Part shown: positions 1 to 9,097 of the stretch, in pieces | How positions within the stretch are numbered: the first letter of the stretch is position 1 | How the letters are laid out: the number at the start of each line of letters is the position of its first letter | Assembly (NCBI RefSeq): GCF_013346935.1 | Contig: NZ_JAAEEB010000002.1 | Coordinates: 124,001 to 188,000, forward strand | Source: Lactobacillus melliventris | GTDB taxonomy: Bacteria; Bacillota; Bacilli; Lactobacillales; Lactobacillaceae | DNA: 64,000 nt | Reading direction: 5' to 3' | Translations under genes and position numbers: made by a program | Notes under the pieces: model-generated | What the model was told of the DNA's origin: nothing | The model's database searches: none | What the model saw: only the letters and a program-made list of their open reading frames with translations

Positions 1-973
1 CTTTTAACAGCTTAGTCTTATGGGCATAATCATTAACTACCCGTGTTAAGGCTGTCTTGAACCCTGCTTCGTGCATCCCACCTTCATAGGTATGGATATT
101 ATTAGCAAAGGTCATCAGTGTTGTTTTATAGCCTTTTGTATATTGCAAAGATACTTCAACGTTAATATCGTTGTCATTACCTTCTACATAGATCGGCTCA
201 TCAAATAATACTTCTGTATCACGATTTAAGAACGAAACATATTCCTGAATACCACCTTCATAGTGATAAACGTCGGTTTCCGCGCTGTCTTTGCGCTTAT
301 CGGTAAATGTTAATTTCAAGCCCTTATTTAAAAAGGCAAGTTCACGGATACGATTTTTGAGGATCTTGTCATCAAAAGAAGTGGTTTCAGTAAAGATATC
401 TGGATCTGGGAAAAAGTGCACTATGGTACCATGTTCAGATAAAGGCACAGTCCCCGTTACTTTCATTTCATCAACTACGCGACCACGACTAAAGTCAATA
501 AAGTACTTTTTACCATCACGCATTGTTGTAACATCTAGCTTAGTTGATAAAGCATTCACGACAGAAGCACCCACTCCGTGCAAACCGCCTGAAACCTTAT
601 AGCCGCCACCACCAAATTTACCACCGGCGTGTAAGACAGTAAAAACAGTTTCAAGAGCTGGTCGACCCGTCTTTTTTTCAATATCGACCGGAATACCACG
701 CCCATCGTCTTGAACAGTTACACTGCCATCCTCATTAATTGTAACTTCAATCTTGCTGGCAAAACCGGCTAAGCTTTCATCGATACCATTATCAATTATT
801 TCCCACACTAAGTGGTGCAAACCCTGAGAGCTGGTAGAGCCAATATACATTCCTGGACGCTTACGAACTGCTTCAAGTCCGCCTAAGACCTGAATCTGAC
901 TGGCATTATATTTATCGGCTTCTTTTTCATATTGCTTAATTTGCTTAAGATTTTCTTTGTTACTATCTGCCAT
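1..973 (-). CDS. gyrB: DNA gyrase subunit B (N-terminal part, cut by window edge)
   Basis: ATP-hydrolysing subunit of the type II topoisomerase that introduces negative supercoils. The reading frame runs leftward from an ATG at 973 and leaves the window, so only about the first 324 residues are present. Visible are the GHKL ATPase motifs: RKRPGMYIG, then [10 protein letters not shown] with the Mg-binding Asn, DDGRGIPV, and the lid [20 protein letters not shown]. The transducer domain follows. The start overlaps the recF stop by 11 bp, which indicates translational coupling in the dnaA-dnaN-yaaA-recF-gyrB series. Confidence 0.97.
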   Translation of the reverse strand, partial: MADSNKENLKQIKQYEKEADKYNASQIQVLGGLEAVRKRPGMYIGSTSSQGLHHLVWEIIDNGIDESLAGFASKIEVTINEDGSVTVQDDGRGIPVDIEKKTGRPALETVFTVLHAGGKFGGGGYKVSGGLHGVGASVVNALSTKLDVTTMRDGKKYFIDFSRGRVVDEMKVTGTVPLSEHGTIVHFFPDPDIFTETTSFDDKILKNRIRELAFLNKGLKLTFTDKRKDSAETDVYHYEGGIQEYVSFLNRDTEVLFDEPIYVEGNDNDINVEVSLQYTKGYKTTLMTFANNIHTYEGGMHEAGFKTALTRVVNDYAHKTKLLK

Positions 974-2102
974 GCAATTTCCCCTCTTCTAAATAAATTT
1001 GTCCAGATTTAATGCGGTATATTTTCGGCTTCTTAATTATTTCCCAGGAAATACCCTCAAGATCTGTCGTCGTAATAAATGTTTGTGTTTTACCGTGAAT
1101 GTAATTGAGTAAGGCACTTTGGCGGTTATGGTCAAGCTCACTCATGACATCATCTAGTAATAATAACGGATATTCATCAGTTAACTGGTGCACAAGCTGA
1201 ATCTCAGCCAGTTTAATACTAAGCGCGATTGTTCTCTGCTGTCCTTGAGAGCCATATAAATGAGCGTTTTTACCATCAAGTTCAAACTCAATGTCATCCC
1301 TGTGAGGACCGCTTAAGGTCGTGCCTTTGAGAATTTCAATTCTTTGATTTTTTTGAAAATTGTCTAACACTTTATGATAAACTTCTTCGACGCTATCTCT
1401 TGCAGTTATTTCTTTTACCGATGGCCGATAAGTTACTTCCAGCTTTTCAGCGCTGGTACTGATGTGAGCGTAAGCATCTTGAGCATATTGATCTAAATAA
1501 TTTAAAAATTGAAAGCGGCGGACTATTACTTCTGCCGCAACACCGGCTAGTTGATCCGACAAAACTTCCAAAAACATGGTGTCATGCGCTTCACCCTTGG
1601 CCAATTGTTTCAAATAATTATTCTTTTGTTGCAATACCTGCTTATACTTGCCTGCAAAATAAAGGTATTCGGCACTAATTTGACCAAACTCCTGATCCAT
1701 GAATCGCCGCCTTAAGTTGGGTGCCCCTTTAATCAGGTCTAAATCTTCCGGCGAAAATAAAATAGCGTTTAATTGTCCCACATATTTGGATAATTTCGCT
1801 TGTTCAACCCGATTAACCCAAACTTTCTTACCTTTAGTGGTAATTAAAACCCGCAAAGATAGATCAATTTGACTTTTATAAATGTGACCAGAAACATTGG
1901 CATAGTCTTTACCAAAAGCGATTAGTTCTTTATCATTACTGGTTCTATGAGAACGAGTTAGGGCCAAAAAATAAATCGCTTCAAGTAAATTAGTTTTGCC
2001 TTGAGCGTTCTGACCTATAAAAATATTGACATTGGGATCAAAGTCAACCTCAAATTGCTGCAAATTGCGGTAATTTTGTGCAATAAAGTGCTTGAGATAC
2101 AT
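963..2102 (-). CDS. recF: DNA replication and repair protein RecF
   Basis: SMC-like ATPase that helps load RecA at single-strand gaps and stalled forks. The 379-residue length is normal. Walker A is GQNAQGKTN at about residues 30-38, the ABC signature region GSQGQQRT lies near residue 285, and Walker B with D-loop ([12 protein letters not shown]) starts near residue 313. The gene lies between yaaA (6-bp gap) and gyrB (11-bp overlap). An 18-bp repeat found elsewhere in intergenic DNA (1037-1054, 17 of 18 matching) lies in the 3' part of this coding region. Confidence 0.97.
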   Translation of the reverse strand: MYLKHFIAQNYRNLQQFEVDFDPNVNIFIGQNAQGKTNLLEAIYFLALTRSHRTSNDKELIAFGKDYANVSGHIYKSQIDLSLRVLITTKGKKVWVNRVEQAKLSKYVGQLNAILFSPEDLDLIKGAPNLRRRFMDQEFGQISAEYLYFAGKYKQVLQQKNNYLKQLAKGEAHDTMFLEVLSDQLAGVAAEVIVRRFQFLNYLDQYAQDAYAHISTSAEKLEVTYRPSVKEITARDSVEEVYHKVLDNFQKNQRIEILKGTTLSGPHRDDIEFELDGKNAHLYGSQGQQRTIALSIKLAEIQLVHQLTDEYPLLLLDDVMSELDHNRQSALLNYIHGKTQTFITTTDLEGISWEIIKKPKIYRIKSGQIYLEEGKLHGR

Positions 2103-2108
2103 CCACAG

Positions 2109-2318
2109 CTACCGCAATTCATAAGTTTCGTCAGCAATTTCTAGCGTATCGCCAGGGCGTAATTTTTTTCCACGCCGATTTTCTTTGATCCCATTCAGTA
2201 AAACTGGATTTTCTTGCAGATACCATTTAGCCTGTCCACCTGAAGAAACAATACTTTCTTCTTTTAAAAACTGACCCAGAGTAATATATGCGCTTGTTAC
2301 TTTAAATTCTTTGATCAT
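2109..2318 (-). CDS. yaaA: S4-domain RNA-binding protein YaaA
   Basis: Small S4 RNA-binding protein of 69 residues, found between dnaN and recF in many Firmicutes. Its exact role is not established; ribosome-related RNA binding is assumed from the fold. The core reads ITLGQFLKEE...SGGQAKWYLQ...NGIKENRRGKKLRPGD, the usual S4 pattern. I chose the ATG at 2318 because a GAAGG ribosome-binding site lies 5 nt upstream. A GTG at 2330 would add four residues. Confidence 0.9.
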   Translation of the reverse strand: MIKEFKVTSAYITLGQFLKEESIVSSGGQAKWYLQENPVLLNGIKENRRGKKLRPGDTLEIADETYELR

Positions 2319-2495
2319 AACCACCTTCACACCATTAACTACCTATAATAAGTATATTCGTTTCACAAGCAAAAAACAACTAAAAGCCCATATAAAGCCA
2401 TATAAACGGATTTTTTTAAAATAAACATTTCATAGTGAATGACACTAAAAATAAACCAGCATGCTTTTTTGTTCGATTATAAAAATTTGGTCAGA

Positions 2496-2523
2496 AAAAA
2501 AGCCATCAGTTGATGACTTTTTC
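2496..2523 (-). terminator. Hairpin terminator after dnaN
   Basis: On the minus strand a stem (AAAAAGTCATCA pairing with TGATGGCTTTTT, one mismatch) is followed by T-rich sequence. It lies 20 bp after the dnaN stop and before yaaA, so it would end or attenuate dnaN transcripts. The rest of the 2331-2543 gap shows nothing else clear. Confidence 0.6.
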
Positions 2524-2543
2524 TTTTTATTAAGAATGATAAC

Positions 2544-3674
2544 TTAAAAAGTTCTCACCGGTGTAATTAACTGAACAAAATTAATGTCGGCTTTATCTGG
2601 ATTTACAGTAAACGGCCGCAATGGTTGCGTGAAATCCATAATAACGGAATCAGTCACCGAAGCTTTTAACGCATCACGCAAATAATCAGGATTAAAGGAA
2701 ATCTTTAAATTCTCACCTTCAAGTTTCTTAAAACTAACATCTTCTTCAACATTCCCAATTTCTGCTGATTCACCAGATAATTTGGCACTTTGTTTTTTAG
2801 TGTCCAGTGTCAAATCAACTACGTTATTGCGTCCTGCATGTGTCAGTAAACTTGCCCGATCAAGCGCACTTGAAAGCTCCAGTAAGTCAAATTCTACAGT
2901 TGTTGTGCTGTCAGTGGGTATCAAGCGTTCAGTATCAGGATAGCTGCCTTCAAGTAGACGTGAATAAAACAGAATGTTGCCAATTTCAAAGAGTACCTGA
3001 TTTTCACCCGGACAAACTTTAATCTCCGGATCAGTTTCTCCGATAATACGTGCAAGTTCCAGTAAACTCTTTCCCGGAATGATTAAGTCTGTTTTTGTTT
3101 GTGGTCCGTTTTCTAAAGTCAAAGCACGACTGGACAATCTATGTGAATCTGTTGCTACTGCATGAATTTTGTCAGGGCTAAAGGTGAAATGAACACCAGT
3201 CAGAACTAAGCGACTTTCTTGAGTTGCAACCGCAAATTGGGTTTCATTGATAATTTCTCGAAAAGTTTTTCCCGAAATAACAAAAGAGGACTCGTCTGGA
3301 ATTTCCGGTAATCTTGGGTAGTTATTAGCATCTAAACCATTAATAGTGAACTCACTGTTTTCAGAAATAATTTGTGTTTGGAAACTTTCTTTAACTTCCA
3401 AAGAAAATTCTTTTCCCGGTAACCGTCTGATAATCTCGCTAAAAAATCTTGCCGGTAAAACGACTGATCCGGTTGAATCAACGGTCAGATCTTCACTAAC
3501 TGGTATTTTGATTTCAATTGAAATATCAGTATCACTTCCAGTGAGAAGTAATTCCGTTTCCGTTAAATTAAGCTTGATACCACTAAGAATCGGTATAGTT
3601 GCTCTGGATGAAATGGCATGCATTACATTGTTTAAATTATCTAAAAAAAGATTCCTGTTAACTGTAAATTTCAT
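2544..3674 (-). CDS. dnaN: DNA polymerase III beta sliding clamp
   Basis: Processivity clamp that encircles DNA and tethers polymerase III. The 376-residue length and three-domain organisation match the family. It begins MKFTVNRNLFLDNLNNVMHA and contains the family patch SSRATIPILSGI. The C-terminus FVQLITPVRTF resembles the usual LPVRT/TPVRT clamp end. It lies 173 bp downstream of dnaA. The gap contains a DnaA box. Confidence 0.97.
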   Translation of the reverse strand: MKFTVNRNLFLDNLNNVMHAISSRATIPILSGIKLNLTETELLLTGSDTDISIEIKIPVSEDLTVDSTGSVVLPARFFSEIIRRLPGKEFSLEVKESFQTQIISENSEFTINGLDANNYPRLPEIPDESSFVISGKTFREIINETQFAVATQESRLVLTGVHFTFSPDKIHAVATDSHRLSSRALTLENGPQTKTDLIIPGKSLLELARIIGETDPEIKVCPGENQVLFEIGNILFYSRLLEGSYPDTERLIPTDSTTTVEFDLLELSSALDRASLLTHAGRNNVVDLTLDTKKQSAKLSGESAEIGNVEEDVSFKKLEGENLKISFNPDYLRDALKASVTDSVIMDFTQPLRPFTVNPDKADINFVQLITPVRTF

Positions 3675-3826
3675 TTGGTGCCTCCTGTTATTTTGTCTAT
3701 TTCCTTTATATTAATTATATATTTAATTAGTAGTATTAGTAGGTCCTGTGATTTCTGTTGAAAAGATACATTAGCCTTAAAATAACGTAATTATTGCGGT
3801 TAAAAAGATGTGTACAAGTCCGTTAT

Positions 3827-3835
3827 TTATCCACA
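3827..3835. promoter_or_regulatory. DnaA box between dnaA and dnaN
   Basis: Exact consensus TTATCCACA, 12 bp beyond the dnaA stop. It is a single perfect box outside the main oriC cluster. It may regulate dnaN or form part of a split origin; both are inference. Confidence 0.65.
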
Positions 3836-3847
3836 GTTGATAACTTT

Positions 3848-5215
3848 TTAGCGGTCAAGCATTTGTTTTAAATCAAAAACAGCGGTCTTGATGTCGGAAT
3901 TGGTCTTAATTTCCCGACTAATCTTTTCGTAAGCATGCATCACAGTTGTGTGATCCTTACCGCCAAACTCCTGTCCGATTTTAGGAAGGCTGGAGTCAGT
4001 TAATTCACGGGATAAATACATAGCAATTTGTCTTGGAACGACAATCTGTCTAACCCGCTTTTTTCCTTTTAATTCATAAGTTGAAGTTTGGAAATAATTG
4101 GCAACGACTTCTTGAATTTTAGAAATTTGCAGACCTTGGTTTTTTTGGACTAATTTGAGATCAGCCAATGCTTCACGAGCCAGATTGACATTGATATCTT
4201 CGTGCTCAATTGTTGCGTGTGCCTGTACTTTCACCAGAGCCCCTTCAAGTTCACGGATATTAGTGTCAACTTGAGAAGCAATATAATCGAGTGTATTATC
4301 ATCAATTATTAAATTTTCGGCTTCGGCTTTTTTACGTAAGATTGCGATTCGTGTTTCCAGGTCTGGTGGGGTAATTTCTACTTGCAGCCCCCAAGTAAAT
4401 CGTGATACCAGTCGTTCTGACAAATCAGGAATTTCGGTAGGCAGCCGGTCACTCGTCATGACTATTTGTTTTTGGTCATTATAAAGAGTCTCAAAAGTAT
4501 GGAAGAACTCCTCTTGAATACCTTCTTTTTTAGCAAAAAATTGAATATCATCAACTAGTAATAAGTCGCAGGTTCGATATTTTGCACGAAATTGATCTTG
4601 CGTTTTGTTTTTGATTGAATTTATAAAATCATTAACGAAAGTTTCACTTTGAATGTAGACAACCTTAGCATTAGGTCGTTCTGCCAACATTTGATGGCCG
4701 ATAGCCTGCATCAAGTGTGTTTTACCTAAACCTACACCGCCAAAAATAAAAAGGGGGTTGTAAAAACTACCGGGACTGTCAGCCACAGCTAAAGCTGCAC
4801 CGGCTGCCAGCTTATTGCCTTCGCCTTGAACAAAATTATCAAAAGTATATTTTTCATTAAGCTTAAGGTTACGAACAAAGGCATTTTCCATTTGCGGCCG
4901 TGAATTTACGGACATTGTCTCACTTTTTGGTTTAGGCGTTACAATGCGCTCAGTACTTTGATCGCCCTCAATTTGAAAGACGGGCATAACCTCAATATTA
5001 GCGTAGCCATATGCAGATTGAATTAATTGTGAAGCTAAATTCTTTTCCCAATATCCTTTGGTTACAGGATTTTGTACGGCAATTTTTAATTCGTGAGTTT
5101 CTTTATTGTAAGAAACTGGTCTGGTATTTTTAAACCAGGCATTATATGCAACTTCATTAAAATGTTCACGCATTTCTGTATTAAAATGCTGCCAAAATTT
5201 ATTAATGTCAAACAA
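3848..5215 (-). CDS. dnaA: Chromosomal replication initiator DnaA
   Basis: AAA+ initiator that binds DnaA boxes and melts oriC. The protein has 455 residues: an N-terminal helicase/DnaB-interaction domain (1-80), a variable linker, the AAA+ domain with Walker A GGVGLGKTH (about 159-167) and Walker B LLLVDDIQ (about 218-225), and C-terminal domain IV with the DNA-binding signature GGKDHTTVMHAY. It is transcribed away from oriC, first in the leftward operon. Confidence 0.98.
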   Translation of the reverse strand: MFDINKFWQHFNTEMREHFNEVAYNAWFKNTRPVSYNKETHELKIAVQNPVTKGYWEKNLASQLIQSAYGYANIEVMPVFQIEGDQSTERIVTPKPKSETMSVNSRPQMENAFVRNLKLNEKYTFDNFVQGEGNKLAAGAALAVADSPGSFYNPLFIFGGVGLGKTHLMQAIGHQMLAERPNAKVVYIQSETFVNDFINSIKNKTQDQFRAKYRTCDLLLVDDIQFFAKKEGIQEEFFHTFETLYNDQKQIVMTSDRLPTEIPDLSERLVSRFTWGLQVEITPPDLETRIAILRKKAEAENLIIDDNTLDYIASQVDTNIRELEGALVKVQAHATIEHEDINVNLAREALADLKLVQKNQGLQISKIQEVVANYFQTSTYELKGKKRVRQIVVPRQIAMYLSRELTDSSLPKIGQEFGGKDHTTVMHAYEKISREIKTNSDIKTAVFDLKQMLDR

Positions 5216-5600
5216 AATATTTCCCTCCGCTTACGTTACGCAAAACTTATTTTACCATCTAATAAAAATGTTTTCCACAGGTGCACAAAAAGAATTCAGA
5301 ATTAACAAGCTGTGGATAGATTTTAGAAAGAAATTCACTTTAGATTAAAAAAATTGGGTAATATTTATCTTATTTACATTATAGCTTGTGGAAATCTTTT
5401 ACTGAAATAGCAGTATATTGCAAGTTATATTGATTATGCTATCCACATACTGTGGATAATTTTATAAACAGGTTGTAGATTGTGGATAAATTTGTGTAAA
5501 ATGATGTGAATTTGCACTTGTGGATAATTTTAGGATATTAATTTTAAACAAATACGACGAAATTTAACCTGGACCGAGTAGTAGAAAAATTCACTTTTGT
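5216..5600. other. Replication origin oriC (DnaA box cluster)
   Basis: The AT-rich stretch upstream of dnaA carries many DnaA boxes. Exact TGTGGATAA occurs at 5451-5459, 5481-5489 and 5519-5527. Near matches are TTTTCCACA (5271-5279), TGTGGATAG (5311-5319), TGTGGAAAT (5387-5395) and CTATCCACA (5439-5447), the last facing the box at 5451. The very AT-rich stretch at 5340-5380 could be the unwinding region. A GC-rich CCTGGACCGAG followed by TAGTAG at 5579-5584 resembles a DnaA-trio start, but no consensus box lies directly beside it. The part from 5600 to 5774 has no gene; I see only a weak hairpin near 5745-5763. Confidence 0.93.
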
Positions 5601-5774
5601 CTTAACATAAAATAAGAAGTAAGCAGCGCTAATGCATGGCGACACTTATTGCTTTAAAACTCCGTACTACTGATAATTAATAACTTATAATTATTTGGCT
5701 TCAAGCTGGCAAAATTCTTTAAACAAAATTATTACTTTGAAAAAACGACAGAAGTTGTTTTTAACTTGAGCACA

Positions 5775-5816
5775 GAAAAAGCGCCTTACTAAATAATATT
5801 AGTAAGAACGCTTTTC
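5775..5816 (-). terminator. Terminator of the flavoprotein gene
   Basis: Long inverted repeat: AAAAGCG-CCTTACTAA pairs with TTAGTAAG-AACGCTTTT around ATAATA. It lies 24 bp after the stop of the minus-strand flavoprotein and ends in a T-run on that strand. Confidence 0.85.
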
Positions 5817-5839
5817 TTGTTTGTCTAAAAATTAGTTTT

Positions 5840-7681
5840 TTAATATTCTGATGAACCAGTTGTTACATCAGTTTCTGCAGGTGTAACATCAACTTCTTCT
5901 ACTAGACCAGACAGGACTCTGCCGACTCTGCGGCCTGAATGCATTCCTTCGGCTAAGGCAGTACCTGATGATGGGTAATAATTTGCATTCCAGCCACCGG
6001 AGTTGCAGCCGATAGCATACAGGTGAGCAATCTTTTGATCATCTTGATCAACTACTTCATAATTAGTAGTTACTTTCAAGCCGCCAATTGCACCAAAATT
6101 GCTGTCCTTGTGAGCATAAGCATAGAATGGCGCATGTAATTCTTGCAGGCCTTCTTTACGACCAAACTCTTTATCTGCACCATTTGCGGCGTTTTCATTC
6201 CAGGTCTCTAGTTGCCGCTTTAAGTTTTCAGCTGGTACATTGATTTTAGCAGCTAATTCTGCAATTGAATCTGCTTTAAACATTTGACCGGAATTAATAT
6301 CTTTCTCCGTGTCTGCAGCAGATTTCCAAGGTGAAAATGGAGTAGAGAAGGTTGATGAATCGAAGATTTGCCAAGTTGGTTTATCCCAAATTAGTTCTTG
6401 TTGGTAAGTGGCACGGGTTAGATAACCGTAAGTAGTATCTTCATTGACGTAACGTTTACCGTTGCCATTTACGTAAAACATTGGTGGTGTTGGCAAATTA
6501 TCTGCTGCACCTACGTTGCTCTTGAAATCAACATCCATAGAGCCGCCTAAGCCTTCAGTTGCGGCGTTAAGTGCTAATCCCATCAAAATACCGTCACCGG
6601 TATCGTATTTAGAATTAGTCAAGGCATGATTTTTAATATCACGATATTGTTGCGGCGCAAATTCTTTAGCTAGTTTTTCATTATAGTCAATACCAGCAGT
6701 AGCAAGGACTACACCTTTATTGGCGCGATAATAACTAGTTTTGCCTTTGCAATTAGTTACTACGCCAACAACTGATTTGTCAGTATAGCTGGCAGTTACT
6801 AAATTAATTACAGGAGTATCAAAGAAAATCTTTATTCCCAAACGGTCAGCTTCTTTTCTGACAGCGTCAATCATTACGCAGCCACTGCCTAAACCGCCAC
6901 CGTGTTCATAAACGTGAATTCTTTGCGCAAAGTAATCTTTGTTTTCATAAGGAATGACTCTGTGGCCATAGACAGAGGTCCATTTTATTCCTAAACTTGC
7001 CAGCCATTCAATGTTATTAGCAGAATCCTCGGCTAATTCTTTTATCATCTGAGGATTTACTCTGCCTTCACCGGCTTGAATTAACTCTTGAGCATGTAGT
7101 TCAGGATTGTCATTTTGATAGCTTGTAAATTCTTTTTGATATTTATCGCCAGAACCCTGAATGACACCAGCGGAATAATTACTGGTTCCGCCGACCATAC
7201 CAGTTTTTTCAAAAATAACTACGTCGTTGCCATGCTTTTTTGCTTCAATAGCAGCAGATAATCCAGAGATACCTGAACCAACAACAATCACGTCATAAGT
7301 ATCGTCAAATTGCACTTGAGATGCGATATACTTGTTATTGTTTACTTTGGCATAAACCGGATAGTTAGGTTTTTTACTTGGTTTTACTTTTGGATTAACG
7401 GCATCGTCTGCAGTTAATTTTCCTTGAGCAACTTCTAAGGCTTTATTTACGCCATTAACAACTGCCGAAGTACTTACTGAAGCGGATGTAACAACATCCA
7501 CATCAGTATTGCCGGCTTTTTCAATTCTGTTAATCATTGTTGGTATTGCATAGGAACCAACCGTATATGGCTGAACACCGTCAACAGCAACTTTGATTAT
7601 TTTACCGTCCTTTAATGTAACATTACTGGTTAATAAGCTGTGAAAGCCTTGAGCAGCACCTTTAAAAACACCACTTACCAT
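5840..7681 (-). CDS. FMN_bind/FAD-binding flavoprotein reductase (fumarate reductase-like)
   Basis: 613 residues with no signal peptide, so probably cytoplasmic. An N-terminal FMN_bind domain (about 1-95) has DVVTSAS near residue 60, close to the ApbE flavinylation pattern D-x-x-T/S-G/S-A-T/S. A FAD_binding_2 reductase domain follows (VGSGISGLSAAIEAKKHG near 132; IGGLKVTTNYEV near 535). In fumarate reductases the late motif is GANRLGG with a substrate-binding Arg; here it is NANYYPSSG, so fumarate is doubtful as substrate. The tail VDVTPAETDVTTGSSEY is acidic and Thr/Ser-rich. AAAGGAG precedes the ATG. The gene points back toward oriC, head-on to the right replichore. Another enoate or urocanate-like acceptor is possible. 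Confidence 0.85.
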   Translation of the reverse strand: MVSGVFKGAAQGFHSLLTSNVTLKDGKIIKVAVDGVQPYTVGSYAIPTMINRIEKAGNTDVDVVTSASVSTSAVVNGVNKALEVAQGKLTADDAVNPKVKPSKKPNYPVYAKVNNNKYIASQVQFDDTYDVIVVGSGISGLSAAIEAKKHGNDVVIFEKTGMVGGTSNYSAGVIQGSGDKYQKEFTSYQNDNPELHAQELIQAGEGRVNPQMIKELAEDSANNIEWLASLGIKWTSVYGHRVIPYENKDYFAQRIHVYEHGGGLGSGCVMIDAVRKEADRLGIKIFFDTPVINLVTASYTDKSVVGVVTNCKGKTSYYRANKGVVLATAGIDYNEKLAKEFAPQQYRDIKNHALTNSKYDTGDGILMGLALNAATEGLGGSMDVDFKSNVGAADNLPTPPMFYVNGNGKRYVNEDTTYGYLTRATYQQELIWDKPTWQIFDSSTFSTPFSPWKSAADTEKDINSGQMFKADSIAELAAKINVPAENLKRQLETWNENAANGADKEFGRKEGLQELHAPFYAYAHKDSNFGAIGGLKVTTNYEVVDQDDQKIAHLYAIGCNSGGWNANYYPSSGTALAEGMHSGRRVGRVLSGLVEEVDVTPAETDVTTGSSEY

Positions 7682-7721
7682 AAAAATCTCCTTTATTTAT
7701 ATCAAAATTGTATTAAGCACT

Positions 7722-7738
7722 ACGGAAAGCGCTTGCCT
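7722..7738. promoter_or_regulatory. cre-like site (CcpA) before the flavoprotein
   Basis: GGAAAGCGCTTGCC matches 11 of 14 positions of the palindrome TGAAAGCGCTTTCA and lies about 45 bp upstream of the flavoprotein start. Carbon catabolite repression by CcpA is the likely meaning (inference). Confidence 0.5.
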
Positions 7739-8079
7739 ACAAAGATAATTTTATCATCAATAAGTAATAGAATGATTAAAAAAGAGTAAAGAATGTGAAG
7801 TGCTGTGTAAGCCAAATTGCTTTTATTATGGTGTCATTGTAGCGGCGTAAAGGCAATCTTAAAAATAGTCTCAGAATCGATACAATAACCTAATACTTAT
7901 TATTTAAAGTAATTTGTGAAAGACCATACAAAGCTTATAATCAAACTTGATTGTAAAGAAAGCACCATTATAATTGAAGGAGTAATGGTATGAGTAAGCT
8001 TTTTATTTGATACTACTCCAAGTGCTGAATAGGCTGGTTAACAGCAAATAAAAATATTTATTTATTGTGAGGTACCAAT
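7739..8079. other. Intergenic stretch without a clear gene
   Basis: AT-rich DNA between the divergent flavoprotein and the 95-residue gene. Near 7976-8008 a ribosome-binding site (GAAGGAG) precedes ATGs that reach a stop within a few codons. This may be a decayed gene start. I see no convincing RNA gene. Confidence 0.4.
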
Positions 8080-8367
8080 ATGGATTATCAAGATTATGTT
8101 GAGTTGGGGCTGAAAGATGACGGCAATTTAAAGGTGATACTAAAAGGCGGTGTTGAAATCAGTACACATGCAGCAGAGAAGGTGGGCGTTGTTAGTGTGG
8201 TCTATATTACGCAGAGTGTTGAACGTGCCAGACAAAAGTTGGAAGAATTGACGGCCAAGCAGTCAGATGGTGATTATTATATGGTTTATTCTTGCCCGCC
8301 TGATACCGATTTGCCAGCACTTGGACATTACCCGTCAATTGAAATTGCCAAGGCTGATTTGTTATAG
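8080..8367 (+). CDS. Conserved-looking hypothetical protein
   Basis: 95 residues, not recognised. It begins MDYQDYVELGLKDDGNL after a TGAGG ribosome-binding site 7 nt upstream. It has no membrane segment, signal peptide or metal motif. The alternating strand/helix pattern (VILKGGVEIST..., then a charged helix SVERARQKLEELTAK) suggests a small globular cytoplasmic protein. It stands alone 167 bp before rpmH. Coding status rests on codon pattern and RBS only. Confidence 0.7.
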   Translation: MDYQDYVELGLKDDGNLKVILKGGVEISTHAAEKVGVVSVVYITQSVERARQKLEELTAKQSDGDYYMVYSCPPDTDLPALGHYPSIEIAKADLL

Positions 8368-8458
8368 AAAACTGTAAGAATTTTTCACGGCCAGTTTAAG
8401 CCAAGTCACAAATTATTCCTAAATTGGTAATTAATCCTGATGTTTTTTCTCTTTTTAC

Positions 8459-8487
8459 TTGGTTTTTTACTTTAATCATGGTATCCT
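8459..8487 (+). promoter_or_regulatory. Promoter of rpmH
   Basis: -35 TTGGTT (8459-8464) and -10 TATCCT (8482-8487) with 17-bp spacing, about 48 bp before the rpmH start. Confidence 0.6.
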
Positions 8488-8534
8488 AGATATTAAATTG
8501 TGCAGTCTGCATACAAAATTGGAGGTGTAGTTTA

Positions 8535-8675
8535 ATGACAACTAAAAGAACTTACCAACCTAAAAAGCGTCACCGTTCAAGAGTTCACGGCTTTATGAAA
8601 CGGATGAGTACATCAAATGGCCGTAAGGTTTTGGCTAGACGCCGCGCAAAGGGTAGAAAAGTCTTATCTGCTTAA
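8535..8675 (+). CDS. rpmH: 50S ribosomal protein L34
   Basis: 46 residues, the usual L34 size and composition: it starts [20 protein letters not shown] and ends [12 protein letters not shown], with the invariant basic pattern. GGAGGTG lies 8 nt before the ATG. It opens the rpmH-rnpA-yidC block found beside oriC in most bacteria. Confidence 0.98.
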   Translation: MTTKRTYQPKKRHRSRVHGFMKRMSTSNGRKVLARRRAKGRKVLSA

Positions 8676-8701
8676 ACCACTGAAATCCCAGTGGTTTTTT
8701 T
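8674..8701 (+). terminator. Terminator/attenuator between rpmH and rnpA
   Basis: AACCACTG-AAATCC-CAGTGGTT followed by a T-run, starting at the rpmH stop codon. It likely lets rpmH be transcribed at a higher level than rnpA downstream. Confidence 0.85.
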
Positions 8702-8727
8702 AATTTTTAAGAGTGGAATGAAACGTT

Positions 8728-9096
8728 TTGAGAAAGTCTTATCGTGTTAAAACAGAAAATGATTTTCAGACAGTTTTTAAGTCAGGCAATTCAGTAGCAA
8801 ATCGTGCTTTTGTGATTTATCAAATGGACAAGCCGGAAAACAAGCATTTTCGTGTTGGCATTTCTGTTGGTAAAAAAGTCGGACACACTGCTGTAGTGCG
8901 TAATCGCCTCAAACGTTATATTCGCGCTGTTCTTACGGAAAATAAACCTTTGATTAAACCACATATTGATTTTTTAGTCATTGCTAGACCATATGCGCGT
9001 GATTTTAAATGGGATGATGTTCGTAAGAACCTCTTGCATGCACTCTTTTTAGCCAATATAATTGAAGAGATACCGAATAAAGTTGAGGAAGATTAG
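8728..9096 (+). CDS. rnpA: Ribonuclease P protein component
   Basis: Protein subunit of RNase P, which trims tRNA 5' ends. 122 residues, starting with TTG at 8728 ([17 protein letters not shown]). It contains the RNR-type signature with [11 protein letters not shown] near residue 58. The start is weak: a GAGTGG about 11 nt upstream is the only ribosome-binding candidate, and an ATG at 8718 is out of frame. It runs 2 bp short of yidC. Confidence 0.96.
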   Translation: MRKSYRVKTENDFQTVFKSGNSVANRAFVIYQMDKPENKHFRVGISVGKKVGHTAVVRNRLKRYIRAVLTENKPLIKPHIDFLVIARPYARDFKWDDVRKNLLHALFLANIIEEIPNKVEED

Positions 9097-9097
9097 A

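Noticed and set aside
291..602. A 103-codon open frame on the plus strand
   Set aside because: Antisense to gyrB, with no ribosome-binding site and no recognisable domain.
7976..8010. Ribosome-binding site followed by ATGs as a small gene
   Set aside because: Both frames stop within seven codons, and continuation beyond the stops gives no recognisable protein.
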